In this document: positions 1 to 13,700 of the stretch, in pieces
Numbering within the stretch: the first letter of the stretch is position 1
How the letters are laid out: every line of letters begins with the position of its first letter
NCBI GenBank assembly: GCA_002633025.1
Contig: NMRB01001693.1
Coordinates: forward strand, 30,578-94,577
Direction: 5' to 3'
From: Notospermus geniculatus
Taxonomy: Eukaryota; Nemertea; Pilidiophora; Heteronemertea; Lineidae
DNA: 64,000 bases
Position numbers and translations under genes: made by a program
Notes under the pieces: generated by a model
What the model was told of the DNA's origin: nothing
The model's database searches: none
The model's input: the letters and a program-made list of their open reading frames with translations, nothing else

Positions 1-414
1 TCTTATCAGTTTTATCGGCTCACACTCTTCAAGCTGGAAGATAAAACCAAGAGAAAAAAAAGTTGGCTCGGTAGTGGTTACTTGCTAGTGGCTTGTTTGC
101 GGCGGTGGGCAGTGGCCATTTAACACATTGATTGACTGGAGGGTCTAAAAATGACCCTACTGTAACATTTCAGTAAATCTTATGAAAAGTTGGGGTGTAC
201 TCAGTATTCCCATTGCCATCTGGTGTTAAACATCTGAACTAGTAACTCCCTTGTGCTAAGAAGAAAAATGAGAATGGTTTGCCAGAAGAAGGCCAAATAT
301 AAGCTCTCTTGGCAAAGTGAGTGATTTTGATGTTTGCAGAAGGAAACCGGAGCACCCAGAAAATTTGCCCTCTCAAATAGGCCTAGTCAGTCTCTGTAAT
401 AGTCAAGAAGATTG

Positions 415-536
415 GGGGCCATATTTTAGAACGTTCCTTAACATTAAGGTCCACCTTAAATCTATTGTTCTCGATGGTTTTACAGTAGACTTAAGGTCGA
501 CCTTAACGTTAAGGAACGTTCTAAAATACGACCCTG
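415..536. repeat. Foldback element
   Basis: Arms from ggggccatattttagaac to gttctaaaatacgaccc pair over about 45 bases. Same style (GGNCC-TAT ends) as 63656-63778. Confidence 0.75.
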
Positions 537-1209
537 GGTCTTGCAGGAATGGAGTGAACCTCTATGAGTATTTCTTGTGGGGAATTGAACCTGGACGTTC
601 ACAGGTGACAAGTGCCTATGTTTCCACTATATCACTCAGGCAACCTGACCCAACCTTGAACTTCATCATCAAAATTGACTCAACGAGTAATAAAAGTACG
701 TTATCATCGAAGATTGAATGATATAATTCCGAACATCGCACGACGCTGCGATATAATCTAAAATCAATTTGCCGGTGGGGAAATTTCAATGAGGGTGGGG
801 CTGGAATGCATCCCGCGGAAGGGACACACCCTGATATGAGTGGGTAGCGTAGTAGTTCACATTGCATTCTGGACTATGAGAAAAAGTCCTACAAGTTTAA
901 CTTTTTTCCACATTTTGACATTGATTTTCGCTATGTTTGTTTTTCGAAGATCATTTTCAGATTAATATTGGAAATTTTTTAAAACGTTTACGCAGAAGTT
1001 TTTATTTTTTACGAAATGTGGTTTTGTCTTACTTTCTGCTTGCCTCAGGGTTGATATTGTTCATGGGAGCCATTAAAATGACCTTTCGCTAACGACCCAA
1101 GAGGCCTTGTTTGGACCTCCGGGCTCGAGCTACAATATTGATGGGAGGGGAGCAAGGCAACTTTTTTGCCATTTCTAGGTCAAAATCTAGACTGAAATCT
1201 AGGTCAAAT

Positions 1210-1601
1210 CCGTGACTGAAATCTTCAGTCCGTGACCGAAATCTTCAGTCCGCGACTGAAATCGTCAGTCCGCGACTGAAATCTTCAGTCTGCGACTGAA
1301 ATCTTCAGTCCCTGACTGAAATCTTCAGTCCCTGACTGAAATCTTCAGTCTTTGACTGTTGACTGAAATCTTCAGTCTTTGACTGAAATCATCAGTCTTT
1401 GACTGAAATCATCAGTCTGTGACTGAAATCTTCAGTCTTTGACTGAAATCATCAGTCTGTGACTGAAATCTTCAGTCCGTGACTGAGATCTTCAGTCCGG
1501 GACTGAAATCTTCAGTCTGTGAGTCCCTGACTGAAATCTTCAGTCCCTGACTGAAATCTTCAGTCCCTGACTGAAATACTTCAGTCCATTACTGAAATCT
1601 G
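1210..1601. repeat. Tandem array of about 18 palindromic 20-bp units
   Basis: The unit is close to ccgtgactgaaatcttcagt. Each unit contains gactgaa and ttcagtc around atc, so every unit can form a small hairpin. It ends 45 bases before an acceptor. Confidence 0.95.
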
Positions 1602-1646
1602 TATTGTGGCTGAAGTCTGTTGTAATTTTTGCCGTTTTTTTTCCAG

Positions 1647-1782
1647 GGTGTACGATTTGATCCCGACCTGCCTCAAACACTCCGACTAGAATTCGCCAAG
1701 AGCAACACAAAAGTGACCAAGCCGAAACAGCAATCTCCACAACCTGCCGCCACCCATCCTACCACATTCATGCTCGCTGGGC
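1647..1782 (+). CDS. MEC-8-like exon: end of RRM1
   Basis: The acceptor is a T-rich tract ending ccag and the donor is gtaagt. It is read from phase 0 as [20 protein letters not shown] followed by a Lys/Gln/Pro-rich stretch, and ends with one base (C). This is the last beta strand and tail of an RBPMS-type RRM. Confidence 0.88.
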
Positions 1783-4700
1783 GTAAGTAACCATGGCAAC
1801 ATGTCATCTAAGCTATGATTGGTTGATTATTGCACCGAAGTTTGAGGTTTTGTGAGAGACCTGGACTTTGTACTCGTGAATTTGGCTTGCTGCCATGAAA
1901 TGCATGATATTTTGGTTCTTTCATTTAAAACCAGATATGCCAAAGCCAGCGTGCCGTCCAAGACTTGGATCTAAAATACCTCAAACTTCGGTGCCTGGTA
2001 TGAATTTTAAAATAGGCGCATAATGTAGGACTATAAAAAATAACAGAAAATGCCACCTGGGTCAGTAGAAAATAAGAACTAGAGAAAATTCACCTGTCAC
2101 ATAAAATCACCTGTCACTCTTAAGTTATGTTCACCAACAGAGCATGAGACCGTGACCAAACCATGCCACATTTTAGCAACAACCGATCCATGCCACATTT
2201 TAGCTTTACCCCTTCAAGGTCATTCACTTCAATTCCCTTTCAAAACCACTTTTCAAAATTTCACTATTTTTTTCGCAATTCGTCATTGTTTACGTCGGTT
2301 TAATACGTCATTATTTCGTCACCCACGATGTGTATGAATAATCCGTCCGTCATGTTTTGTTTCGAAGAGTTAGATCAATATAAAACTAACCTATGTTTGA
2401 ATGTGACTTTCTGTCATTGTTCTAAGCTGCACTTTTCTCATTGACGTAAGGACATCATGTTTGAGGCGTTGCCGTTGGAAACTGTTTCCATGGACACCTG
2501 TTGTTGTGGCAACTCGCTCACTTTGTCAGTTGAAAATAGCAATTTGAAATAACCCCCATGGGGTTTATCCAACAAAATTTGTATGTGACCTTGGGACTGT
2601 GACCTTGGGACAAGGACAGAAGGTCAACTTTTTTGCATCTTTGTGCATCATGTACTTGTTTTTGACTCGTATCCTGAATGTCAAAAAGTTATCTGTGGAT
2701 TTATGACGCTGTCGTTCGTACTGTTGTTCCTAGATCTTAGACTTAACTGGCGCATGCTTGGACAACCTCGTTCCCAGTATTACTGTTGTGTGCATGGTGC
2801 CTAGTATTACCGATGTGTGCTTTGACAACCTCGTGCCCAGTCTTACTGTTGTTTGCTTCGACAACCTAGTACCTAGTACTGCTCCTCTGCAAGGTTGCTC
2901 AGCCTGCGATGTTTATGAAAAAAAACCAACTAGTTAGAAGTTATGCATGCAGTGTTTTTAGAATGAGCAGAATTGATAAACTTTCTAACATAAAGTTTTT
3001 TTTCTTTTTTGTGATAAAACCTTTTTGCATTGATTTTTTCACCACTCACTTTTCACAACCACATTTCATTAAAAAAACGTACTGGTATTTAGTGTTTTTT
3101 TTCGAAACAAGGAGTGAAGCCGCTATGAATGTGAAATTCTACAAATTCGGATTTTAAAAAAGTTGAAATCGAGACGCACATAACTTTAGCTCCCTTCCAT
3201 ATATCTACTGTACTGAGTTGGTAAATGATTATAAATACAAAAGCCATCTCTGTATAATTTACATATCAAAGTAACAACCTACCATATTTTTTTTCGTGAC
3301 TAGGACCTGATGTATTTGTGCAATGTCTGCTCTTCTTGAGACAATGAGGAATCGGAGGAACTAATCCATGACGTGGCGCTGATGAACAACTCAGTCTAAA
3401 ATATGACGTCGAAAGTGAGGCTAACGTTATTTGCCATTTAATTCTGGAAACTACACCCTACTTCCAGCCGTAATATACCTGAAATAGTCCATTGAATTTT
3501 GAATTTTACACGTTCAACATCAAGTATAGGACTGACTCGATGTATCTGAATGTTTTCAAGTGAAAATTCAAGCGGGAACATGTCGAATTTTATCAATAAA
3601 ATTGACTATTTTAGCGTAAAGAACAGATCGACGAGCAACGTCACTTATTCTGAATGACGCACGACGGAACGACGTGCGACGTCAAAGAGGTTTTCAACGT
3701 CGCGGCGCATGCGTTTTTGTGTAAAAACTGAGTTGTTCCCCAGCGCCTCCTTTGGGCACGCCGGTTCCCCATTGCTGGTATTCGTAAAAGTTAGAAATGC
3801 TTTTACTAAAGATTTACACAGTGAGGTCCAATGCAAATGTACTACATTACGGTACTTGAAGTAAAAGCATTTACTAGGTTTTATGAATATCAGCCATTGC
3901 CTATTCGTGTGTTGAGTGTTTGCGTAAGCTGTACTGTTTTTGTTGACTGGCCTTGTCATGTACTCTGCGTTTCTTGTCGCGGCATTAATTAATGTTGTCT
4001 TTTAATTAACGACCTTTCTGGGGTTTACCATCTTAGCCACACTTTTGCTTCAATTAAGCCTGTCGCACACTGGAGTTATCTGCTGAGCAAAAAGTCAGTT
4101 GAGACCGTTTGCTCAGCAGAGAGCTCGCGTGTGTGCGTATTTTCGGCGAGTTTGTGCATCACGTTTTCTGCCTCGACTGACTTTTTCCTCAGCAGATAGC
4201 TCCAGTGTGCGGCAGGCTTTAGGGTTAGGGTTAAACCCTTGGTAAATAAAAAACCACCTTGGTATCCACAACCGTTATAACCCTAACCCTACTGTCTTGC
4301 GTCACGTCCCTGTGACCAGGGCCAATAATGCTATGGATTTGGCCCTGATAGAAAAATCTAATAAAAATACAAATGGCTACACCCCTGTAGTTGGATACTG
4401 TCTGGAGGACAGATCTGTTTCCACCCTGGAACATGGCGCCCCAGTCAGGTCGTTCCTTCGAAACCTAACATCTCTGCTTTTCAGTCCGAAAAGGGTCATT
4501 TTAAACAACACCGAGTGAAAGTAGACATTTACATAATTTATGCATTAATCATTTGCATAACGTTATGAATATTCATATCATGCTAATGAATTTTTTCAAA
4601 CCTCCCCAGAAATGCCACCAGATGGTCAGAGCTGGATTCTCCCCCCAGGCATGTACCTCTTAGACTGTATGCAACTAATATCAACATTCTACCCGGCCTA

Positions 4701-7700
4701 GCCTCATACACGCACAATTTCAGCCGCTAAAACTTTTACTGAAATGTATCGTGTATTTCGCTCTGCCTGGTTGAAATGTACAGAGATATGCTTTCCCTTG
4801 TTTAGTTGAATGCAAGCCTACAGCTGTCCTCCTATCTGCCTATAGAGTTCAGGGCTCTTTCACCTAGCAACAGCCCTAGTAACCTGATGATTCACCTAGC
4901 AACCAATTGCTTTACCTAGCAACAGATTGATTTACTGAGGTACAGGTTGATTTGCCTAGTAGAGGTANTTTGTCGCTACCTGTCGCTAGATTTTGTAACT
5001 AACTATAGTCATGTGACCTCCCTCATCCAATCACTGGTATTCTTACTGACATATTCATGTTGCATGCTCGGCCAATCACAGACAGTGTTACAAGAAGTTG
5101 TTGACTTAAGCATGCCCTGATTGGCTAGAGAGATAAAAGGGGCTTCTTGATTCAGGGATGCATTTTCTGTCATAATATTCTAAAGCATGTTCTGATTGGT
5201 GCATGAGTTTCAAGGCTTAGACACTATGTAACAGCATCTGTGATTGGTCAACCCACGAATGTCCATCAAAACGTAACGACTAGCGTTTCATCCGTTGTGT
5301 GTTTCTCCTCACATTTCAGAAGACCTCGGTGCGGCCGCATTTTTTCCCGGTACGGAGGCGTGGTCCCACCACCCACTCGCTGCAGCGGCATACGCAGAAC
5401 TGACGAGCCCGACTGCACTACACCATCACGCGGCACTTCTACAGCATCCCTTGGCACAGGTACCCGTCCCCAATATGTTCTAGCGAGTGCGTCAGTCGTT
5501 CCCTGAATTCTTGTCACTACAATAGAGGGCAGCACATCATAACCAGGTCGCATACAACGGACGCCTTTTGTGGGGGAAATTGATCAGAGGGAGGACATCG
5601 TAACCAGCTCCTATAGACAAATCCCAAATTGACGTAAACGAGAAAGATCTGTGCACTTCCGCCGAAATCGCGAACACAACCAAAATGCCCTGCCAGTTCT
5701 GTTGGTAATGAACCTTTGACTCAGAGGTGACGGGGACTGACGTCTTCACTATGCCACTGCGAAATTTGGCATCAAAAACTGAATTCAGGGTTCGATTGGC
5801 GTACATGCACGTGTGAGTTAGAAATGGAATTTTTACTTCGAATTTGAAATCATGTGACCTGAAGAAAGGGTGTCAATGATGGTTGCACTTCATCTGCAGA
5901 GACCTCTGTTGGACACCCAGCAAATGAAATTTTATTGATGTTTAATTTGAAAACAAAATGGTAAAGTTAAATTAGAACTTGAAGGAATCTGCATGAACAA
6001 GTGGATACCGGGGGTAGTTATTCTGTTGTTCTGCCGTCATAGAAGGAATGAATTTGTGACTTCAAAAATTTACATGACAAATTCAAATTTATAAATCGGT
6101 CGCCAATTCTAAACCACTCAGTTTTGTGTGCAATTGCTGAATAAATCGTAATAAAGCTGTTAAGAGTCCATAAAAAGATTCTGTCATCTTGAAACATTGA
6201 CAAACACATTGGCAAAAAAATACACTCCTCTTTGAATTGGCAGCAATGGCGAGCCTACGGAACCTGTCTGAAAAATAACCTCGATTTACTCATCATTCTG
6301 TATCAATAAAACGCCTGCCCATCAGCAAATCCTGGTGCAGATCTGTCGCATGGGACAGTAAGCCGTGGTGCTTTGTACTTTGTGCCTTTGCAAGGGCGAG
6401 TAAAAACACCATCAACTCTCACAAACCTCACCAACAATCTTTTGTAAGGATTGGGCAGAAATCGCACCTTGGGCATTCAGCTTTTAAAATTTCTTGGGGA
6501 GACACCCCCCCCTCATCACGGGCTTCAAGCTTTAATGGCTGCCTGTGCCCACCATCCACCGAACACCCCTTTGGCAAAAAGTCCTGGCCTGCCCCTAAAC
6601 ACTCATGCCCTGACTTCACCAAACAGTGCAACAACACAAAAGGTTCACAGAAACTAAACAATATTGCACAAAGTTGGAAATATTTGGCAGAATAGTCACT
6701 AAATACCCAATCACTTAAATTACAAACCACCTCAAACATCTCATCTCTGTGTCAATGGCACATACTGCATACCAATCCTAACGTTTCACACAAGAATTCG
6801 CTCAAACTCGCACGATTTTCTGTACAAAATCTTAGCGACAGTGCTGAAATCGGCCCCCTATATTCAGCTTCAGTACTAAAAATCATTCGTCGGAATCTTT
6901 CAATATTTTCTGTGCAAAATAGTGTCATGACTTTTCCACACAGGGTCACAAATCTCCGGAGAAAAAACATAATCCACTTCAGATGTCACCACGCAAATTA
7001 CCGTCTTATACCGGACATAAAAATGGTGCTAGCAACTCACAACACACCTCCATTGAAGTTTAGTGTTAACAGTGCCTCACTCGTGTAAAAAGTTGCACAA
7101 TATATCATCAACAGTGTCAACAAAATCACGAAAATCACAATTTTGACGTCACCGTCAACATCCACCTCAGTCGCACTGCTGTCCGATCTGATCAGTGGGG
7201 GTGTGCTTGAATGAAGTAAAAGCTACAATCCACACTGCAGTGTATTTGGTAGCACATAACACAGCTGTCGCTTTGAGCAACTGCACCCCCACTGATAACA
7301 AATGGGGGTATATTTGATTGTAGTGACAGCTATACCCAACATCACATGCACTTGCTGGTGTGTACAATAAGCTGTTACATCCGTCACCACTCCCCCCACT
7401 GAATACAAGTGCTTATATTATTGGAGGGCAGCACTGTTCGCTCCATTTAGTCACGTTTAACCCTCACGAAATAGTTGTGCACAATTTTTTTCTCACAAGG
7501 AGTTTAGAACGCTTTATCTTGGCCCAGTTCTGACATGTTTAGGCCTTTGTTTACAACTTCAGGTATTTTAGATGTTGTCGTTTCAGAAAAGAAGGGGTTA
7601 AAAATTTGTCCGAAATTTTTGTGATGCCACAGTTGGTGACACCTCATATACATGTATTATCCTGTCACGAAAAATTGACTTTTGAAGTCTGATAAGTATT

Positions 7701-10700
7701 CATAATTCAGTTTTAAAAACAAGAGATGAATACCTAGGGTCTTCATATTTGTGACACATGTACCTCAAGACTTGCCATCATGGCCATGTGGCCCCTTCTT
7801 TTCCACCCCCAGCTGTGTTTTCATTTAAGCATTCAGAATGTCATCCGTACTCGCTTTTAGAGATGTACACTTGGAATTCAATCCTGACTGTGTCCCCTTG
7901 AGACTAAGCCACATTAATATGCAAATGTATGTTAATGAGATGTGAATATGAATCTGTTATTAACATAATTTATTCCAAAGCAACATATTTTTTGCCAATC
8001 TGATTTTTTGCCAGTTCTCATCATTTGGACTGATTTTCTTGTGAGAAATCATGTTTAAATGTTATAATTACCTCTTGAATGTTAATTAGGTAATTAACGA
8101 TGTATTTTTAATTATCACAGGACCAATTTTCTGGCCACATGCCTTTTAACAAGGTTAGCAAGATGATAATGTTTACGTAATAGATTTTTGCAAAGTTTGC
8201 GCATTGATCTTAGACGTTGGACACCTGGTGTGGACGCTAACCTTTCCTGCTGACAAGCCTTTTACCAGAAAATGTTGGTACGCAAATCCCTACCCTCCAA
8301 CAGACCTTTCCAACAAAGATGGCAGGGTGGACCTGAGTTGTTAAGAAGATGGTGGAGAATTTGGGGGTGAGCAACGACCCTCTGGTTGTATGACTCAAAA
8401 AGGGTTTTCTGGGGTGCTTTTATTTTCACAAACCCTCACAATCCACTGGTCATAAATCATCAAGTGGGTCAATCACTCAAATAGGGAATTTTTTCGTGAG
8501 CTTGAAATGGCAAATACAGGACTATGACTATCTCTTCTGAGAATCCTCTGGTGAAGGCAATGTTGCCAATACCGATATTTTCTTACAAAAGGCTTGCAAA
8601 ACACCTCCACAGACCACTGTATGGCTCTACGAACCAAGCTGCTGTCCGTCATATGGGAACTGGATATTTTCTTGCTCATTCACTTCTTGGCGATGGACAA
8701 AGTTCTTGCAGCCTCCTAAAGGTGGCAGCTCACATCCAAAGAAATCCCATCTGCCCAAGAAATCCCATCGAAATTCCTACGAAATGATCAATACTATTTG
8801 AGGGCAGAAATATTGTACCAATTGATGTCAGCCTTTGACGTATCCGTAGCAACATCTCAAAGTTCCCTTATGAACGACAGCAGCGGCTCTGCTTCTCAAG
8901 ATCACCACCAGGTGGACATCAAATCAAACGCTGATCTTTCTGAGTGGAAGAAATCCCACAGTGACAAGAACGTGTGATCATCCTTGGTCTGATGTCCTGG
9001 TGGAACCTTGAGCAGTTATAACACACTAGCACAATAGAGGGCGCTCCCGACCACAGCCAGGTGAATTAGTACGATTTGAGCCTAGTTCAACCGGTTACCA
9101 CTGCAGCCCCCTTTCTCGCTGGTGTGCATCTTGTCACTAATGTCAGTCTTGGAATTCCACTGGTGCTTGCTGTAAAGGGAGACTTTTTCCTGCCGTTAGA
9201 GGCCACCACCAGTTAGCGGTCCTAGAACGTCATGGAATTTGACGTCACAGAGAAGAAGTGCATGCCACGACGTCTTCCATAATGACATGGAAGCCGTGAG
9301 TTATGTCTGTAACATAAAATTTTGTGACGTTCTAGGATGGCTAACAGGCGGCCTCTAACGGCAGGAAAGTCTCCTTTTGAACTGGTGACAACTCAGGTAA
9401 CCACTGGAATTCTCTTTCGGCCACCACTGGAATTGCACTGGCTACTGTTGTAATTCAACTTGCCTCTTTTCCTGGTAACAACTAGAGCACTAAATAATCG
9501 AGCTGTTCACTTGGCTGTGGTCTTTTATGCACATGTAGGTCATTGATAGTTACTTCAAGGGAGATTTGGGGTGAAAGGAGTTTAACGGCTTCGTATACAT
9601 AAAGCTGCTTGGGTTTTGCTCACTAGCACTTTTCACATTGATGGTTGGGGGGGAGTTAAGGGGTCACCAGCACTGTACATAAGGTTACTTTCGCGATTGG
9701 GGCTCCCCGGCGCTGTTTACATAAAGCTTAACTGGAAGTGGTGTTGTTGCTGCTTGGTGCTTGCTGGAAAAAACAAAATTGCATCTAACTGGTGGAAACA
9801 TATTCTTAAGATGTAAAAAACCTTACTTACCATTCGGGAAGCTTTCGTCTAGATTGAAGTAGAAGTCTGAGTTCTTGTCCTTGTGTTGGGGACTTCAGGT
9901 GCTTCTCCAGGCGAGAGAGTTACCTTCCACAAGTCGGCCATCTACGCTGTTGGGCAGTACTTGTGTCGCCGGTCGAGGCAAAAGTCACAAGGCAACCAGC
10001 AATGATGGAATTGCTCATAGAACCGATTCGTATGAGAAAGATTTCTTGTAGAGGGCGCCTTAGTTGGTCTACGCTGCCGGTATCTCACTTGACCTGGAAG
10101 AAGACAAACAGTAGAGAATTATGGATCTAGGAAATTCAAAATTCGAATTCTGTGCAATGTAACTGGTCTGGATATCATGTTGTATCTTAGAACGCCACCT
10201 TTCTAACGATCCTTCTGATTCTATGCCCCGTTTCTAAAAATCCCTTGGTAGTTGTGTACTGCGTGGATCTAACAGCCTCTGTGTGTCTTGGAGTGCGAAA
10301 TAATCAAATTCAACATTTTCTTTGTGTGGTTCAGAGTGTAATTGCCTGACTAACCAATAGGTGGTGGTGGCATGAAGAATTGAACCTGCGACCTCCATGG
10401 TGGCAGGCGTGTGATGTTTCCACTGCTCCACTCCGGGGGTAAAGTTGATTTTGAAAGGACATCAGAAACAGAAATGAATTGATCATGTATCTTATTGTGA
10501 AAGTGCATTGTGTTTTAAACGTTTAGGCCTATGTTGAAAACATTTTGTGATGAGGAACTTGTAATATAGGTGGCGGCAGTGTCTTAGTGTTTTGACACTG
10601 GAGTAGTTCATAACGAAGTTGACGTCAGGCACATGTGTGAAGTCCGAATCGAGGTTGCCATGATGTCGAATAGGGGACCCACTAAAACTGTGGCTTCATG

Positions 10701-13700
10701 CTGTTGCCATGGTTTGCTTAAGTTGGTTGCCAACATTCTGGAGCTTGCACTGAAAGCTGGTCCACCCTCCAATGGTAAAAGGCACGATTTCAACTTCTGA
10801 TCAGAGGGGGCATGCTCAGTTGAAGTAATGGCTTGGTAGTGTGCTTCCAAGTGACTATAGCATTGAGTATAGCAGTTCCTTCAAGCAGCTGTCCTCCCAC
10901 TGATTCTCAGTGATATCTCCACTCACGATCAGTGGGAAGACAGCCGATTGAGGTAAGAGCCCTATTATGTACTACTGAGCACACGGTAGTATAGAGTGAG
11001 GCTGTTACTCCATTTGTTCATACCCCCACCGATCTTCAATGTAGGCCTAGGTACTGCCTTTTACCTTTGGATAGCAGTGATTTATAGAGTGCTGTTTGCT
11101 TTCTTGTCAGCAAGTCACTCACTTTTTGCACAGCCACAGCAGCAATGGACAAGATTCAAAATTTCGCAACTGCAACATGAGTCACACAAACTTCTCGCGT
11201 CATTGTTTCACAGTACCGCCACTGTCACCAACCCTACGCTGAACACAAGCTGTATACCGGTACCTCAACAAATACACAACCTACACACTGCAGTGATCAC
11301 CGAGATATTATACATTACGTTTAGTTATGATTATGTACATTACATTATGTATAATCACACGTTATTTTATGATTATACGTTACTGTACATTGCGTCATGT
11401 AAAAGTTTATCCTCGACTGTAACGATGGTAATGGTATTCCAAGCTAACCCCATGACATAGCTACGGTTGTTACAAACACATGGTAGTTTACCTGGTGGGT
11501 TGTGTGTGGTTTTACAAGTACAATAAGTGGTGTGAGAAGGTGCTCCCTTGTGGAACTCCGACTGGAATATTCGAAATGACTTACATCTCTTGCTGATGTT
11601 GAGAATTTTCTTATATACTGTATCTCAGTGATTAGCCATTTGGAAATCAATTGGAGTACTGTATCTTATGGTTTGATGAGAAATTTTTGTTATGTCACGA
11701 AATTTTGTAAAGTTCCCCAAAAGGGATTGTTTTCTGATCATTTCTTCGATTCTCCTTACAGCAGATGCACACCCCCCTTGTAGCACATCCAATGGCTCCG
11801 AGCCATGCCACTATGCCACACCAAATATCCAGCCCCCTATTGGCTAGCCCAGTAAACAACAATACCTCCCAGTCCGGAAATGCTCCGTGCTCAACTCTAT
11901 TTATTGCCAATCTCGGCCAGAACTGCACGGAGACTGAACTCAAGGAGATTTTCCATCGGTGAGTAGAATACGTGTATTTTCTCGATGTTTTGGTGGATTT
12001 TGTTTCAGGATTGATGAAATACAGCTTTTTCCCATCTGGGGTGAGTAAACTACAGTACGGAGCACAATTGACCTACTTTTATCTGCGTACCTTCCGCGTA
12101 CGTCATGCGGAAGGTACGCTTCAGTTCATTGTGTATGGTATGAGTACATCACACATCTCTTCTGCGTGACGTCCGCGCGCCACGGGCAAATGACGTTACG
12201 TCTTCATTGCGTGCCTTCCATGACGGCACGCGATGTCCGCAGAGGATACAAAGACGGTACGCAGGCACATGACATGATGCCGCATGTGGTACGTGGCACG
12301 AAAGGGAGGTCAGTTGTGCAGCGTGCTGTACTTCAGCAGTTGATGCAGATGAATCGTTGGGTATCTTGCTAGGCCTTATTTCGTGTATCATGAGGAGCAG
12401 GCCGCAGAAGCAGCTCTGCTCTCCAACGGTAAAGGGCAGTATTTCCTTTGGTTAACAGGGCCGACCGCACAAAAAGTCTGATAGTGCTACCGGCGCCTAT
12501 CGCCAGTTAGTTATAACGCATTTTTCCATTAACTAAACCACCAATAGGCACCAAAAGGACTGTCAGACTTTCTTGCGGTCGACCCTGATCTTTGAGTGGT
12601 GATACTGGCTTTTACCACTAGAGGGCAGTAGTGATGCCCATCTTGTTTCTCATTCTCTGCTCTTCATCTAATCATGTTGTGAGTTTGGCTACTGAAGTGA
12701 ATTTTAAAAGATGCTGCAAGGATGTCTGGCAGCATCAGAGAACCAGCAACCAAGCTCTTAGCTGCTGTAAAATTGGATGAGAAGAAGCAGATAAGGGCCA
12801 AGAAGTTGCTTAAGCCTAGTTCATACTTTGAGGCACGACAATTGGCATCCGACGCGCAATCAAAATCTGTAGGCCTACGCTGACATAAAAGCCAGTACTT
12901 CATTATGTCGGTGTCCAGATTTTGATCGCGCGTCGGACGCCGATGGTTGTGCGTCGAAGTATGAACTGTGCTATAGACCGTTCTCAAATTGATGTAAACG
13001 ACCAAGATCTGCGCACTTCCGCCGAAATCTCAACCACAACCTCGGTCTGAAACTGAATGACGTGACACAGACAACCCACGACAGTGACGTCGAAGACGTT
13101 GCGTCAGACTCGACCATTGCTGAATCATGGATGGCGTCACATCAGCCGGTTTCAGATCGAGGTTCTGTTTGAGATTTCGGCGGAAGTGCGCAGATCTGCG
13201 AATTGAAGAATGGTCTATTGCAGTGGATCTCAAAACTGCCAGATATTCTCATGTAAGTTCAATTTCAGGAGAAGGTCTTCGATTTCCATGTTTTATCCAT
13301 ACAGATTCTCAATGATGAAGATCCCCTCAATATAATAACATGCCTATCCCATGTTTTATAAATCATGATACCTTAAAAAGTCATGTTCTATTTGAATTAA
13401 ACGACAAATAAAGATATTTAAATATTTGGGTATTTAATTTAGGACAGTCAAACTGTGGCCTCACATGTAAAAACTCTCCAAGCAGCCTACACCCCTATGC
13501 ACAGTGACACATTCAAATAACAGAGGTATTCAACAGAATTTTCATTTGGTGCAAGAGCTTTCGTATAAAAAAAACAAGTTCTAATGTTACATGGTAGCAG
13601 AGCGTAGTTCTTCGCTCTCACATGGTACCAGAGCTTACTTCAGCTGTTACATGGTACCAGAGCGTAGTTCTGCTGTAACATGGTACCAGAGCGTAGTTCT

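Larger units (their letters stand above)
1..1646. other. Upstream intron sequence of the MEC-8-like gene
   Basis: It holds a foldback element (415-536) and a 20-bp tandem array (1210-1601). I see no coding exon in it; the first part of RRM1 must lie before the window. Confidence 0.6.
1783..5319. other. MEC-8-like intron
   Basis: It contains a foldback (4057-4218), short telomere-like motifs (4221-4290) and a SINE tail (4304-4395). The rest shows no recognisable coding sequence. Confidence 0.6.
5460..11761. other. Long MEC-8-like intron
   Basis: It holds element A half (5612-5692), a SINE piece (6330-6412), GATCAGTGGGGG-type foldbacks (7185-7400, 10795-10955) and a long-arm foldback (9177-9377). 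I see no other gene; short open frames lack family features. Confidence 0.6.

Noticed and set aside
317-721. 134-codon open frame
   Set aside because: Much of it is the foldback 415-536; no domain features.
3645-3959. 104-codon open frame on the minus strand
   Set aside because: No recognised motif, no splice context, and it is close to repeat DNA.
4613-4652. Possible small exon after cctccccag in the MEC-8-like intron
   Set aside because: No GT donor follows, and 1782 joins 5320 correctly without it.
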